62,041 bases of DNA from Haplosporangium gracile (taxonomy: Eukaryota; Mortierellomycota; Mortierellomycetes; Mortierellales; Mortierellaceae), in contig JAAAUF010000125.1 of assembly GCA_015499985.1 (NCBI GenBank), positions 1-62,041 on the forward strand. Reading direction: 5' to 3'. The notes under the pieces are model-generated. The model was not told the origin of the DNA. It saw nothing but the letters and a program-made list of their open reading frames with translations, and searched no databases. A program made the position numbers and the translations under genes. The stretch's first letter is position 1; the number at the start of each line of letters is the position of its first letter. Positions 46,503 to 59,099 of this stretch are shown here, one piece after another.

Positions 46503-48053
46503 TTAAACCTTGACATCATCGTAAGCGACCTCGGTCTTCTCGGTGGCAACTTCGCCATCCTCGACGGTGGTGTCCTTGATGGCCCTGAAGACGACGGGNN
46601 NNNNNNNNNNNNNNNNNNNNNNNNNNNAAAGATGAGAACGACGCAGACAATGAGCTCGCCCATACCCTGGCCGGTGACGTTTCTGGCGTGGGAACCAGCA
46701 GAGGGACCGTTACCGATGGTGGAGGTCTGGACAATGGGGGCGAGGATACCACCCAAGTTCTGGACAAACTTGTAGAAACCGGCGTACTTGGCAGCGGTGT
46801 TGGTGTCGTTGGTGAGAGCACCCATGACCCAGTACGAGAATCCCTGGTACATGGCATCGGTGATTCCGTACATGAAGTAGAGGAAGAATGGTCCAATCCA
46901 GTGGGAGGTGTTTTCAACGAGATCGTACAGAACCCAGGATGAGGGGTCCTTGACCGCAACACCTTCCTCGAGAACCCATCCCTTGGGGCCGATCTTGGAC
47001 TGGTAGACAAATCCGCCGGCGTAAGTGGCAATGAGGACAGCGGCCAACAAGAAGAGACCATAGCGAGCACGGGTGGTACGGTTCCACTCCTTCTTGTCCA
47101 AGAAAGCACCATAGAGGATGGAACCAATAATCTGAGCCAACCAGTAGAACATGGAGTTCATGGAGCGAGTACGGATGGTGAAGTTGAAGGCGTTGACAGC
47201 GTTGAACTGGTAGGTGTAGAACCAGTTGGAGGAGAAGAACATAGGAACCAAGCACAACAAGCGCCAGTCAGCGAAGAGCTTGATGACAGAGAGGAACTCG
47301 CCAGCGGGGTCGGCATAGGAAACCTTGACGACGGGGGAACCATCCTTGCGGAAGACCTTGTTGGTGGGCAACAAAGCAATGGAGCCGAGGGCACCAATGG
47401 TCATCAAAGTCATGAAGGCGGCATAGGAGGCGGTCGAGGCACCAGTGGCGTGGGGGTCGTTCCACTGGATGGCGAGGGGGATGATGCATCCGATAACACC
47501 ACCGCAGTTGAAGATGGTCCAGAAGATCGAGAAGAAGCGACCCTTCTCACCCTCCTCGGGGTAACCCATCATAACGGCACCCTGGGCAGTCCACAACCAA
47601 CCGGCACCAATACCGAGCAAGCAGGAGGAGACAACGACGAAGGCGAGGGACTGGATGAAGTGGTAGGCGAGGTAAGAGCCGACATAGAGGGTGTAGGTCA
47701 AACCACCGAGAATGAGGAGAACACGATGACCAAAGATGTTGAAAAGAGCACCGGCGAAGAGAGAGGAGAAGGCGAACATGCAGGACAAGGCGGTTGAGGC
47801 CTTGTTTCCGACATCGGAATCCTTGGCATCAAGACCGTATGAACCAGCGCCCTGTAAGGCGTTGAACATACCGGGGCAGCAGAAGCAGATAAAGCCCTAT
47901 TGGTGATTAAGAAATGATGTCGAGAAGGAACCGTTAGCACACGAGAGCAAGAGAGAACGAGCGAAGAATCAAAGAGAAGATGAGCAAGGCATAGTATGGC
48001 AAGAGGAGACTTACCACAATGATGACTTGGGTGATGGGGTCGGAGTACTTCAT
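46503..48053 (-). CDS. UNC93-like MFS membrane protein (two exons, interrupted by an N gap)
   Basis: Exon 1 is 48053-48015 (MKYSDPITQVIIV) and exon 2 is 47896-46503, with 467 residues read. Twelve hydrophobic stretches are apparent. The N-terminal GFICFCCPGMFNALQGAGSY and the segment GIGAGWLWTAQGAVMMGYPE, followed by FSIFWTIFNCGGVIG, are hallmarks of the fungal UNC93/DUF895 family of major facilitator proteins. Function in fungi is not established; an ion-channel-regulator or transporter role is inferred from the animal family. A run of 29 N (46599-46627) interrupts the last membrane segment and breaks the frame. The true end reads VVFRAIKDTTVEDGEVATEK...VKV then TAA at 46505-46503, in frame only if the missing length is a multiple of three. 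The break is therefore an assembly artefact, not a mutation. Confidence 0.87.
46599..46627. other. Assembly gap (29 N)
   Basis: Run of unknown bases inside the last coding exon of the UNC93-like gene. Confidence 1.
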
Positions 48054-51000
48054 TTTGGAAGTTTGTTGGAGGGGGGAAGGGAAGGCGGAAGAGGAGAGAG
48101 AAGAGGAGGTAGGGGAGGATGAGTTAAGAGACCTGAGGGTGAAGAGAAAAAGAAAGGCAAGAAGGCGGATGCGGGGTGAGTTTTATAGACGAATTGAAGG
48201 GCAGTTGGAAGAACCGAGGGGGATTAGAGAATGAATACTCCTGGCAGTTCAATGGCTCACTTTTCTTTTCTTGTTGGTTGCAACGGGGAGTGGGGCACTA
48301 AGATGAATTGGAGGAAGTGCAGAGAGAGGATGGATGGGATTGAGAGCACCGTTCGAGTTAACTGTGAGACTGGGCTGCGTTCGAAAATCATATTGAAAAA
48401 AATCATAAAGTAAAATAACATAGTACAAACTTTGAGTGGACGCTGTATGCACTCAACAACAATAACAATAACAACACACGATCGTATTGTACTCCATTCT
48501 ATTTTTCTTTGCTTTTGGTCTTCCGGCAAGGTTAGTCAATCCGTCCAGTCCACCAATCCAGCACAAGATAGAGAAAGAGTAAACAGACAAGACAAAAGAC
48601 AGAAGGTAGTCTAAACAAGGTTATCATCAAAAATACATCCAATCCAAGGTTATGCTTCGCTTCATCTCTTCCTTCATCTCTCTTCCTTTCTCTTTCCTGT
48701 GTTCTAGCCTGGCATTCTTCCTTCCTTCATCCCACCTAATCTACCCCTAGACTTCCTCGCTTTGCTTCTATCTCGCTTCGCGTGGGAGTACAATCAATCT
48801 CTCCCTCCAACCACACGCTGTTCCTCCCTCTTTCTCTCCTCCATCCTGCGTTATCTCTCTAACAAACAGAGAACTAGCGAAAACAACAAAAAAAAAAAAA
48901 AAAAAAAAAAAGCGCCAAGTCCGAACAAAAAAGTTTCATAGCGCACGCAGAGAAGACACAAACACCTTTCTCCTTGAATTGCTTTTTCCCACCTTTGGCG
49001 TGTTTTTCTTCATTGTTCGCGCCCACGAAAAACAAGCATGAACGAACGCAAAAAAAAAAAAAAAAGCGAATACAACTCCGTCTCGTCTTTATGTCTCTAG
49101 TTCTTTTTTTTGTACACATACGGTGGCTGGAATTCTTTTTTGGAAAACCGCCAACTCTAAAGGTCTCGTTTCCGGGGGCACCGTAAACCACCCGCCTTGG
49201 AGACCTCAAGAAATGGTTGGAGGGAGGAGTGGAAGAGAAAGTAGGAAGTAATGCGAGTGGTGGATCCCAGATTTGCAACTTCTTTATTCCTGTTGTCAAT
49301 TAAAGGAGAACGTATGCCTCCTCATGTTACTCATTGGACTTGGTTGAAGATGAAAAACGATATGCTATTTACCCTGCCCCCATGTCTAGGAGATATTAAT
49401 CGAATATCTCCAAGTCGTCGAGGACCTTGCTTCTATCTAGTGTTTTTTTCTCGTCTTTGTCAGAGCAATTAATGAAAAGGAAAGAGAAAACCTTGAGAGT
49501 ATTCCATAGGTTCAACTATGTAAAAACAGTAATCACATTTGTTATTTCATTAACGCTAACAAAAGTCTGACCCCAGCTGAACAAAGACAAAACAGGCGAA
49601 AAGATCTTTTCTGATATACCAGATAACAACCTTGCGGGAATGACTCCCCTCCCTTTCATCCCTGTCATCCCTTTAGATTGGCTTCTTCGGAAGAAGTCGA
49701 TTGGTTACTGCGTGCAAAAGAGTCTCAAACATCAGGAACAATGAGATCCAAATAAGATTGTCGAGCATGACCTTTTGTTTTTGACGCAGGAAGATAATGA
49801 TGGTGGATGGAGAGAAAAAAAAGTGACCACAAGATAGAAAGATGTTTTTTATTTTATCCCTGTGCTTGAACCTTGCTGTTTTTGCTCCTTCATTGGAGCG
49901 GGATGAAAAAGCTTAGCTATGAGTGAAGAATGATCAACTTTTTTAGCAGTTGAGACATAACAAATGGGTAAATAGCCAAGACCGAGATGAGAGCGTGGTG
50001 TTGGATGGTGTAAAGTAAAGAAGAAATGGGATGCTGAGCAAAAAAAAAACAAATGAACGAAGGACGTAAATGACCAGCAAAAGTGGGCTTTGCGATTATT
50101 TTCAGATATGCTATCAGAGGTCTTTTTGATTTTCCTTTGATATTGATGATGGTTGAACTAGAGCTAAAGCAAGGGACGAAAAAAAAGACCGAAGAGAATG
50201 GAGGCAGATGAAATAAAGGGAAGGTAAAGAAAGAAACGCTCGGTTGCACAACCTGGGAGGAGTGTGCGAGAACAAATGACAAAGGGGGTGGAAGGAAGCA
50301 GGGACGAGCCGTGTTATCAAAACCATCAGTTTGCATGATCTCTGTACAACGCTAATGGACTGGAGAAAGCAAAAAAAGACGCACTTTGGTCCGACAAGGT
50401 TGCATTGCACATTGCAACCACCTCCTCCTCCATGGTAAAAAGAGAGCCAATCGCCTCTCATTTGTTTGTTTTGTTGATGTTGATGTTGATTGTTAGCGTG
50501 AGTGTGTCTGATATAGTTTTTTGTGTTTGTTGACTCTCTTGGCATTTCTTCCTAGCCTGCGTCTTTGTTTACACATTCTCTTGTCTCTACCTTCTCGCTT
50601 GGTCGCCTTCCTTGTCTCTTGTCTTTTGTCGTTTTGCGTTTGTTTATTTGCGTATTTGTGTATGTGTGTGGTCTGTCCCAGTCAGCAGGTCCTGCTGAAA
50701 AAAAAAAAGATGAACAAAAAACTTACTTTGTGTTCAATCGCTTGTCAAGGCTGCCTGTCTGTCTTCACCCTTCCATTGCCTGCGGCCTGCGGTCGTCTTT
50801 CATTCTCCAATCTCCCAATGGCTCTCCACCTTGTCAGGTGTCTATTTAAGTTCACTTGTTGTTTTTACACTTTCTTCTCTTTCCTTGAAATAACTAGAAT
50901 TTTTAATCGGAAGTTGCATTATCTCCGCCCTCTTGTCCATGGACACAACAATAACAACAAAGAGAGCAAGAGAGAAGAGACACAAAAAAAAAGTAATCTT

Positions 51001-54000
51001 GAGCTCTTTCCACACCTCCTGTTCGCTGATAGGTCGCTCGATGCGCCCACTTGGTCGACTATTGATCCGTTAAGGTTTCCGTTGGGAACACAATCGACAA
51101 TCAAGGTTCGCAATCAATCCTCGCCATCGACTCGACAGAAGGACTTTGACTTTGACATCCCAAACATGACAAAAAATTGTGTACGAAAAAAAAACCAAAC
51201 ACGACAAACCGAGACAGACCGACAGAGAGAGAGCAATGGAGGGGAGGGAGCGCTCTTCCCAATAATCTAAACCTCAATGGCCCGTCGCCCATTTTTCCCT
51301 TCTACCCTGCCTTACCCTACACAATTTCTTTATACTCTCTTCCTTCATGGTCCTTTTTCTTTCTCGGCTGGCTTTTCGTGCACCGTTTTTTTCTCCCTGT
51401 TCCATTTAACGCATACACTGCAATTTAGTTTCATATACAATCGAGCATGTAAGTCAATTGTTAGAGTTTACAATAGAGCGCCCACATGTGGATCCAAGGC
51501 TAAGAAGACGCATGGCTTTGTTCTTGGTTTCTTTATCTTGCTTCTGCGCATCCATAATCAAACTTTTGATATATTTTTTTTTTTGGGGGGGAGGCGAAGG
51601 GAAGAGGAAAGGAGAACAACAGACCAGGAAGGTCAGAGTCCTCCTGCCATTTCCTCCTTCCTCATTTCGTTTTCCTTCTCAAGGTGGAAAGCCATCGATG
51701 AACGTGATGGTACGACCAAAAAAAAAAAAAAAGCTTCTTGGAAGGTTGTTTCTACGCCTTTTGTTTACAACCCCTACACATCTCTTTGGTAGTCGAGAGC
51801 ATCGCTTCGTTTCCTGCGCGGCTCTTTTTTTTCTGCCAGAAAACAATGAAGGAAGGAAAAAGGGGTTTTCAAATCTTCATCTCCACCCTCTCACCTATGG
51901 CGGTTTTGTCCCTCCCGTCCCCTTTTCCAAACCGTGAGCAAGCGAAGAAAAATGAAGGTCAATGACCTATTTTATTTTTGTTATATCCCCTTGAACTAGC
52001 GTACTATACTTGTGGAGAAGAGGAGATGAAGAGCAGGCGCCATATCTTGCTACGGCAAAAGAATATTATCGCCTTCATATCATTCAACATCAACCTTTTT
52101 TCACCTCCAAAGAACCCCCAACCTTGATCAGAAAGGAACATGTACCTCCGCTTCCATACCTCCTCCTCCCTTATGTATATTTTTCTTCCCTCTGCTCTAG
52201 CCCTCACCCTTCCCTTCCTCCCTCTTCCATCATGGCGGCAAACTATACCGGACCTAACAGCAACAAAAAGTTCCTTCGATCCTGTGAGCGATAAGAGATT
52301 GTGATCCAAAGGGTCATACAAGAGGGCAAGAGGGAGAATGCGATGCAAGAATACTTCATCAAGAGAGGAGGTCGATGCATTCGTATCCGTTATACTTTTT
52401 TTTTATCAAAGGGGGGAAGGTGTCAATTATCCTGAGCGGTGTGAAGGGGTGAGTGTTTATGGGTCATCACCCAGAGCATTCCTCTCTCTCACTCCTCCCA
52501 CTCTGGCTGTCATTTTCTCTCTTCTTTATTTCAAAGTGGGAAAGTGAGGAGCCGCGGAACCAGCTCCACTCTCCTCCTCCTCACGTCTCGTCTCATTCGC
52601 TCTCCTTTCGCCCCCCTTTACCTCCGCAACAACTGACTTTCGGAGCTGGCGGAGATTGTTCTTCATATTGAGTGCCACGGAACAAGCAAAAAAGAGGAAT
52701 GCCTTTAAGCCTTATTTCTCTTCCCCGTGAAATGGCGCCCTTCTTATTTTTTATATGAGCTCTCACCTCTCTTCTTCGTTTGTCCAACTTTGACTTTTTT
52801 CACCTTTCCGCCGTCTGAACTTGTTATCCGACACCCAGGAACCCAGGATTTTACAGGAGAACCCAGCATATCGACTCTGGGAAGATCAGTACTGTCAGCA
52901 GGATTTTTTTTTGACAAAGGCGGACCCCTTTTCGACTTTCTGAGACCAGGTTTGCCTGGATACAGGATACGAGACTAGGAACAGACAAGAGGCCTGCTGC
53001 GGTAGACAATAGTCCTCCACGTCGTTCCTCCTTTTTTACATCACTTCTCAGTTCTACTGCGGGATACAATATGAACCAAGGAATCAAGGAATCAACGGGA
53101 AGGAACGAACTGAAGAACAGGAGTAAGACTATTTTGCTTCGGCATTCCCACTTGATCGTTTTGATCACCTAGACCCCTTCATGATCACTCCCCCACTCTA
53201 GACTTAAACTTTGAGACAGGACCGACCATTTACACTCGTCTAAAAAAATCCAGGAACGGATGTTGACAGACAACAAAGTGACTTCGCAATGGATCAAGGA
53301 CCTGAACTTTTCTTTATGACTTTCCCCCGTTATCTACTTAGCTGATTTTTTTTTCGTTTGTCGGCGGATTCAAGTGTTTGTTTTGAGTAAGTATGCGGGT
53401 GTGTGTGAGTCTGATTTCTTGCAAATATGCAGATGGGGGGGGGGGGCCTCTTGTGTTTGTTTGCATATGTGTGTTGCTATTGATGGGCGTTTATGTTGGT
53501 TTTCAAGCTAACTGGCGGGATGGAATAGACCAATGGGCGTCGTCTCGCCGCTCGTCTTTGTTGTTGTGGTCCTAAAATGGTTGGGTCGAGTCGATGGAGC
53601 AGAGAGAGGGTTTTGTTGTTTGGGTTCGGACGACAACCCCTCTTAGGTCAGGTCGACAAACACAATCACAAACAATAATAAAAAAAAAGGCCTCCTCAAA
53701 AGCACTCTTCCCTTCTCTATTGCGTGGGCTAGGTGAACCCAATCGATGAGCATTGAGATAAAATTGATAAAAGGCATGATCGAGCAGGATTAGACTGGGC
53801 TCTGCGAACTCAAACATCCACTTTTTTTTCTTACTTTTTCTAATTCTAAATTGATATAGAGAGATTTGTGTCGGCGATGAAAAACATAAAATAAACATAC
53901 ACACGCGTGACTGGCTCGCCTTTCCTTGGCTTGTATGAGAGACAGAGAGGAGGAAGAATCGGCGCTTGCCCTTTGGTGGGCGCTTTGGTTCGTTTTAGGA

Positions 54001-55831
54001 AGTGTTCTTTTCCACGGATACGAAATTTCAATATAGTTCGGACCAACCAACAGTGCGATTGTGCGGATATGATACCCCCGTGTTCACACTAATTATTTTT
54101 TTTTCCAAACTACGCCCATCCTCACCTTCTCACACGTTTTGCAAATGTGCATATCTTGTTCTTGGCACTTCTTTTCAACTCTTCTCCTGCTGATGCTATT
54201 TTTTGCTTTTTGGTGATAACGGGTTCTCCTGCTATTATTCGCCTTTCCCTGACCCTTTGCGCAAGCTGTCGCTCGTAGATACCGCAACAATAAAGAATTA
54301 ACAACCTCCCACCACATGACCTGTTCCTGCACTAATAGAATGTGTTTTGTATCTCCCTCTTTCTCTTCTTACTACATCACTCTCTCTCTCACTCACAATT
54401 TCGCAGCAGACTCTCATACGAGTGTTATTGTAGAGTCACCTTTGGATATGAGGACTGGCCCAATTGAAGGAAGGCACCTAGGACCTAGAATACGAGTTGC
54501 TCTTTCTTCGTACACTGCCTCATGTAGATACTCATCATGCCACTCCCCAACAACTCTCAATAGGTCAATATCGCGTTTCTACGCTACGACTAGTAGATTA
54601 TCTTCGACTCCTCCTTTTGTCCACGCTGTTAAACTAATCCAGGGAAAGATCTTTCTTTTGTGTTTATGATTGCGCACCTATGGGGAATGGCGAGAGAGTA
54701 GATAAAATATCTCTTGACGAGAGCCCTGCACTTGTGCTCTGCCCCTATACCTGTTATTGTACCCAATGTTATTGTGCCTAAACACAACAAAAAGTTATAT
54801 GGATACATTCGGCACTATTTTTAATAAGAAAGAGAAAACGCCCAGCCAACCGAGCGACTGATGCCTTTTAGTCTGAATGGAATGAGACGGAGAAGAAGGA
54901 AAAAAGGCCATCATTGCGCTTGTTCAACGCTAAACCAACAAGCTTCGGCTCATTCCTAACCCTTCTTTCTATCACTCTGCTTCCTTTCTTTGCTTTGTCG
55001 AGAAATGATAATGGCCCAGAGCATCAATTCCTCTGTCTTTCATTCCTCTTTGCCTTCTTTTTTTCTCACTTCCTCTGCCCCTTTTTTTCTGTTTGTTTTA
55101 TCTCTGCATCATCTCCAGCCAAACAGCGGATCGTATTCTTATCAAACCAGCCTAAAAACAACAAAAACAAAACAACATGGACTCACTATTCCCTCTTCTC
55201 CAATAAACTGTGAACACAACAACCACAAACAACAACAATAACAGCCGACAAAAACTTTTTTTATGAAGTATTGATCTTGCAGAGAAAAAAAACGCCATTC
55301 AATTGTTCCTGAACTCTGTTCACTCATCATCGCCATCTCTCGTCCCTCTCTTGCCCACTCTCAAGCCCACACATACCCTGTCCTTGCATGTCTGACTCTC
55401 CGCCATACTTTTACCGCTTTTTGTCCTCCGTTTGCCCACAGTCAAATCTGAAAAATCACTCCTAAAAAATTCTTCAAGTGATTCTTTATATATGTACCGC
55501 AACCCTTGCTGCCCTCCCCATTCTCACACTCCTGTCATCATTTTTTTTTCTTCCCACCATCCCGCATTCTCTACTCACGCTGCTTCATCAACTGAACTTT
55601 TGAGCTCCTGTCTCCATCTACTTCACGATACGCCTGTTTTCTTTCACTACTCACTCTCCTTCTCTCCAATATCTCTTGGCAGTCCTTTTTGTTTTCTCCA
55701 TCTATTTCCAAAAATCCATCCATCGTCATCCATCCATCCCTCCACATCCCCCTTCAACTCACCACAACCTCCTCTCCCTCTTTCATTATCTCTCCTCACA
55801 TCCCACCTCCCTATACACACCACCACCAAAA
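48054..55831. other. Long region with no convincing gene
   Basis: About 7.8 kb. It holds the pyrimidine-rich leader of the UNC93-like gene (48060-48240), an A-run at about 48888-48911, many T- and C/T-rich tracts, and an extended leader-like C/T region before the bHLH gene (about 55310-55830). Long open frames on both strands are low-complexity (Phe/Ser/Leu or Lys/Arg rich) and show no domain. Candidate contents are a long 5' UTR or distal regulatory DNA, or noncoding RNA, none of which I can demonstrate. Confidence 0.4.
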
Positions 55832-56977
55832 ATGACGGCAACGAAATCCTCCTCATCATCACCACCCTCCCACTCCAAGAACGTGTTTCGTATCCACGGA
55901 GTCAACGTCCTCAACCGCAAAAACGTCGACTCTATCGCCCGGCTGACAGCACTCGAACGACGCAGGGCGACTCATATCTTGGATGAGCGCCAGAGGCGCG
56001 ATACCATGAATCAGCTCCTCACAGAACTATCCAACCTTGTCCGAGAATCTGCTACCGAAATCATTTCCCTCGAACCTCTGTCTTCTTCCTTGTCAACAAA
56101 CGCCAATAAGACTGAGTCTACTACCTCACCGTCAATTTTGTCAAGTGAAGAGTCATTTCAGCAACCATCCTCACCACCACCAGCAACCACTACCACATCA
56201 ACAACAACAGCAACGCCAAGTCTGAACCCAGACGGTACTGAAAGGCGGCCGCCCGTAAAGTCCAACTCTATTACAACGCTCCGCAGCGCTATTGCCGAAA
56301 TCCATCGGCTGCGAACCTACGCCGGCCTCCAAACTATCATCGCTGCCCAATCAACCGAAGCTTCCTCGCCAGCATCCTCCTCCTCTTCGCGTCTGTCACC
56401 ATCGTCCCCCTCTCGGTCCAGTTCTCCGCCCTCTGACCTCTGCTCGCTCTCAACATTGGCCGCCTTGGCCTGTCAGCAAAGTGGGAGTGGCAGTGGCGTT
56501 CAGAGTCACGAGACTTCTCCACAACTCACACCTACAAAGGCGCGGAGAAAGTTCAACACCAACACCAAATCAAACAAATCCAATAAAAGCAGCAACAAGC
56601 GCGGTGTCTCGTCGATGGAAGAAGTAGAGGATGTCTCCATGCGCATGATTGACGCCCGCGGTGGTGGTTCCCACAACCAACTCTATTCGCCCCCACTCTC
56701 GCCCTCAAGCCCCACAGCCTCCCACCCTCACCACCTCTCTTCATCGTTTGCGATGCCACCAATGCACCAACAATACTATCATCATCATTTCCAGTACCAT
56801 CACCAGCAGCAACAATACCAGCAGGTGATTGCATTGACGCCACCAAGTACCTCTACGACTACAACAACGACCCTGCCCTCACTCTATTCGATAGTTTCAC
56901 CGATGGATTCCGAGTCTTCCTCCTCTGCTGCTACTGGCTACCATTTTGGTGGCGCCGCCCAATCCAATCATTTCTAG
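55832..56977 (+). CDS. bHLH transcription factor with a long loop
   Basis: A single exon of 381 residues; the start at 55832 follows a CCACCAAAA context after a C/T-rich leader, and the in-frame upstream extension is leader sequence. Basic region plus helix 1 lie at about residues 42-72 (ERRRATHILDERQRRDTMNQ then LLTELSNLV), with the Glu and Arg positions that read E-box DNA (H..xERxRR pattern). Helix 2 is best placed at about 143-166 (KSNSITTLRSAIAEIHRL). The loop between is about 70 residues of Ser/Thr/Pro, far longer than the usual 5-25. The C-terminal half is Ser/His/Gln-rich with a basic patch (KARRKFNTNTKSNKSNK). Probably a nuclear dimeric regulator; target genes unknown. If the helix 2 assignment is wrong, it would still be a basic-helix protein. 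Confidence 0.75.
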   Translation: MTATKSSSSSPPSHSKNVFRIHGVNVLNRKNVDSIARLTALERRRATHILDERQRRDTMNQLLTELSNLVRESATEIISLEPLSSSLSTNANKTESTTSPSILSSEESFQQPSSPPPATTTTSTTTATPSLNPDGTERRPPVKSNSITTLRSAIAEIHRLRTYAGLQTIIAAQSTEASSPASSSSSRLSPSSPSRSSSPPSDLCSLSTLAALACQQSGSGSGVQSHETSPQLTPTKARRKFNTNTKSNKSNKSSNKRGVSSMEEVEDVSMRMIDARGGGSHNQLYSPPLSPSSPTASHPHHLSSSFAMPPMHQQYYHHHFQYHHQQQQYQQVIALTPPSTSTTTTTTLPSLYSIVSPMDSESSSSAATGYHFGGAAQSNHF

Positions 56978-57355
56978 ATCCTACACGTCTCGCTATAGTT
57001 TACCAACTTCTTTAATCATTCTTTCACATACCTTTGTAACAAAACCATACTTGTACACTATCCTTTGTCGTTCCTTCAGAGTCTTCATGAATGTATGCGT
57101 TTGGATAATGTTGTGCTGGACAGCCTTGTGCCAGCATTATTGATAGGATGGAGGAAGTTGGATGTGCTATGAAACAATATTGAAAACTAAGTGTGGAGAG
57201 GAGGATGAAGAAGGGAGAGAAAGGAGGAGAAGAAAGGTCTAGAGGGACACCCTTCTATATGTGTGTGTGCAACGTGGAGATAAAAAAAAACACTACCTAC
57301 GAGTCGCGTTGCAAGTAAGAAAAACCTAATCTACAAAGATGTGTAAAGGGGAGAT
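56978..57355. other. Short intergenic region between convergent genes
   Basis: 3' flanks of the bHLH gene and of the minus-strand phosphatase. No gene seen. Confidence 0.6.
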
Positions 57356-59099
57356 CTAGGCTTTCACAGCCTGAGCAAACATTTTGGAATCCGACGACTC
57401 AACCGTAGAAAGAACCTGTGATGAAGACTTGATTTTATCAACGGACAAAGAACCAGCAACCGACGATGCCGACGAGGACGACTCGACCATGGTCGACAAT
57501 GAAGTCGTAGAAGAAGTATCCGTCGAACCCAACGACGAACCCAAAAACGCAGCCCCTGTCCGACCACGTCCATAGAAAACATCCCTAGTAATCTTCAAGA
57601 CATCCTGTGCATCCTGCCAATAAACAATCTCGGCTTTCACCAACTCCGGTCGCTCCTTGATCCGCGTCTCCAGCGAAAGCCCACGTCTCGCCAGGACCAA
57701 GTCCCCACGCTCTCTGCTCAAATGTGTCGATGGGCAGAAATCATTACTAGCATCGCCCATGTAGACAACTTGTTCCCATGGGTGAGAATCGATGAGTTTT
57801 TGGAGTTCGAGCCCCTTGCACAGGTTTGGTTCGCAGGGGAGGGGGCATTGGTGGGGTTGTTTGTCTAGACCGTGGTACCGGGTGACGTTGAGACGACCTC
57901 TGGAGTCGAATGATGCCGGGTTGGTGAGGATTCCTGTGAACAGGTGGTCAATGTTGTACGTCTACACAAAAGGGAATATACACATAAAGGAACGAGGGGA
58001 CAAAACAAAAAGAATAAAGGCGAATAGTGAAATCGAACAGGTGGACAACGAGGGGATGAGTGAGAAAGAGAGAACAATTAGAATTGGAGGGGTAAAAAAA
58101 GAAAGGGGATAGAAGTTAGTCACCCAGACAGACTTACAAAGCTGGGAATGCAGGCACGCATCTAAATTCGCAAGTTGACCCCGTTCTCCATGTATCTAAG
58201 CCCAGCAGCCTTTTTTCATACCTTGAGGACAGCCTCGATGTAGACGGTGTTGGCATCAGAGAGGATGTACAAGTCGGAGCCCTGTTCCTTCATCAGCTTC
58301 AATGCTTCGATTCTTTCTGGAGCCTATATGTTAATTGATGTTCCAAAAACAATTCGCCGGCATTTTGTTAGGATATACAATTAGCGAATAGTGCATTGTG
58401 AAGTTTTTGTTAATGCGTCCCCATTTGATCACTCTGCAGAGACAGAGAGAGAGAGTCAAAGGGGACAAAAAAAATAAAGAAAGAGAGGCATGCATATTTC
58501 TCCAAGTTGTGTACAGATGCCAGATTAACTTACAAAGGGGATGCTAGCCAGAGTTCGCTCAATGTCCTCTCTGTTAATACCGCGGTCAAACAACTCTCCC
58601 AACAGACGTTGTCTACATAAAAAAGAAACCAGATGATGCATGACGATGAGTATACCACTACCACGGTGAACGATCCCGCCCCTTCGCTATTGCGATAGAA
58701 TGAATTGGACAATGGGACGAGCATGGTGTCTCCAAATACTTACTGAAGGTCGGTCCATTGGACTTTTCCGATCGAATCGAGCTGAATCTTTGAAAGCTCT
58801 GCACTCAGATGTTCAAAGACAAAGTAGTCCGAGTCTGTGTCGATTAGAGTCCTAATAAAATGAAAGGCGATGTACGGAGGAAGAGAAGGAAAGAGGAGTA
58901 ACAATAAGGCAAAAAAATTGGCAGGGCGAGATGCAGGAAGATGAGTGTTCATTGTTGTCGATTAGCAGTGAATCATTACAGCCTTTAAAAGCGTCCTTGT
59001 AATTGTAAACACTGGTGAGAGCAGCAGCAGGGAGAAGGAGGAGGATAGGGATTGTTACCAGTCGAAGTCAAAGACAAAGAGACGTTTTGATGGTGACAT
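57356..59099 (-). CDS. HAD-superfamily phosphatase, PHOSPHO1/2-like
   Basis: Minus-strand exons 59099-59059, 58851-58744, 58612-58534, 58323-58222 and 57961-57356 give 311 residues; an optional 24-nt exon at 58161-58138 (MRACIPSF) would also keep the frame. HAD motif I is FDFDWTLIDTDSD (DxDxT split by intron 1). Motif II is ILSDANTVYIE, motif III the Lys in EPNLCKGLEL, and motif IV YMGDASNDFCP, which matches the YxGDGxND.CP of the PHOSPHO family (phosphoethanolamine/phosphocholine and PLP phosphatases). The Cys-rich HQCPLPCEPNLCKG segment is also typical. Expected role: a cytosolic Mg-dependent small-molecule phosphatase; the exact substrate is open. The tail beyond residue about 250 is Ser/Thr/Val-rich and lacks family similarity. 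Confidence 0.85.

Noticed and set aside
46503..46630. Frameshift mutation in the UNC93-like gene
   Set aside because: The frame changes exactly at the N run, so an inexact gap size explains it.
48888..48911. Poly(A) run as a retrotransposon or retrogene tail
   Set aside because: No target-site duplication and no coding remnant next to it; A-runs are common in this sequence.
50521..51270. Plus-strand frame of about 250 codons
   Set aside because: Starts as a T/C-rich hydrophobic translation and turns into A-rich sequence; no conserved motif or plausible gene structure.
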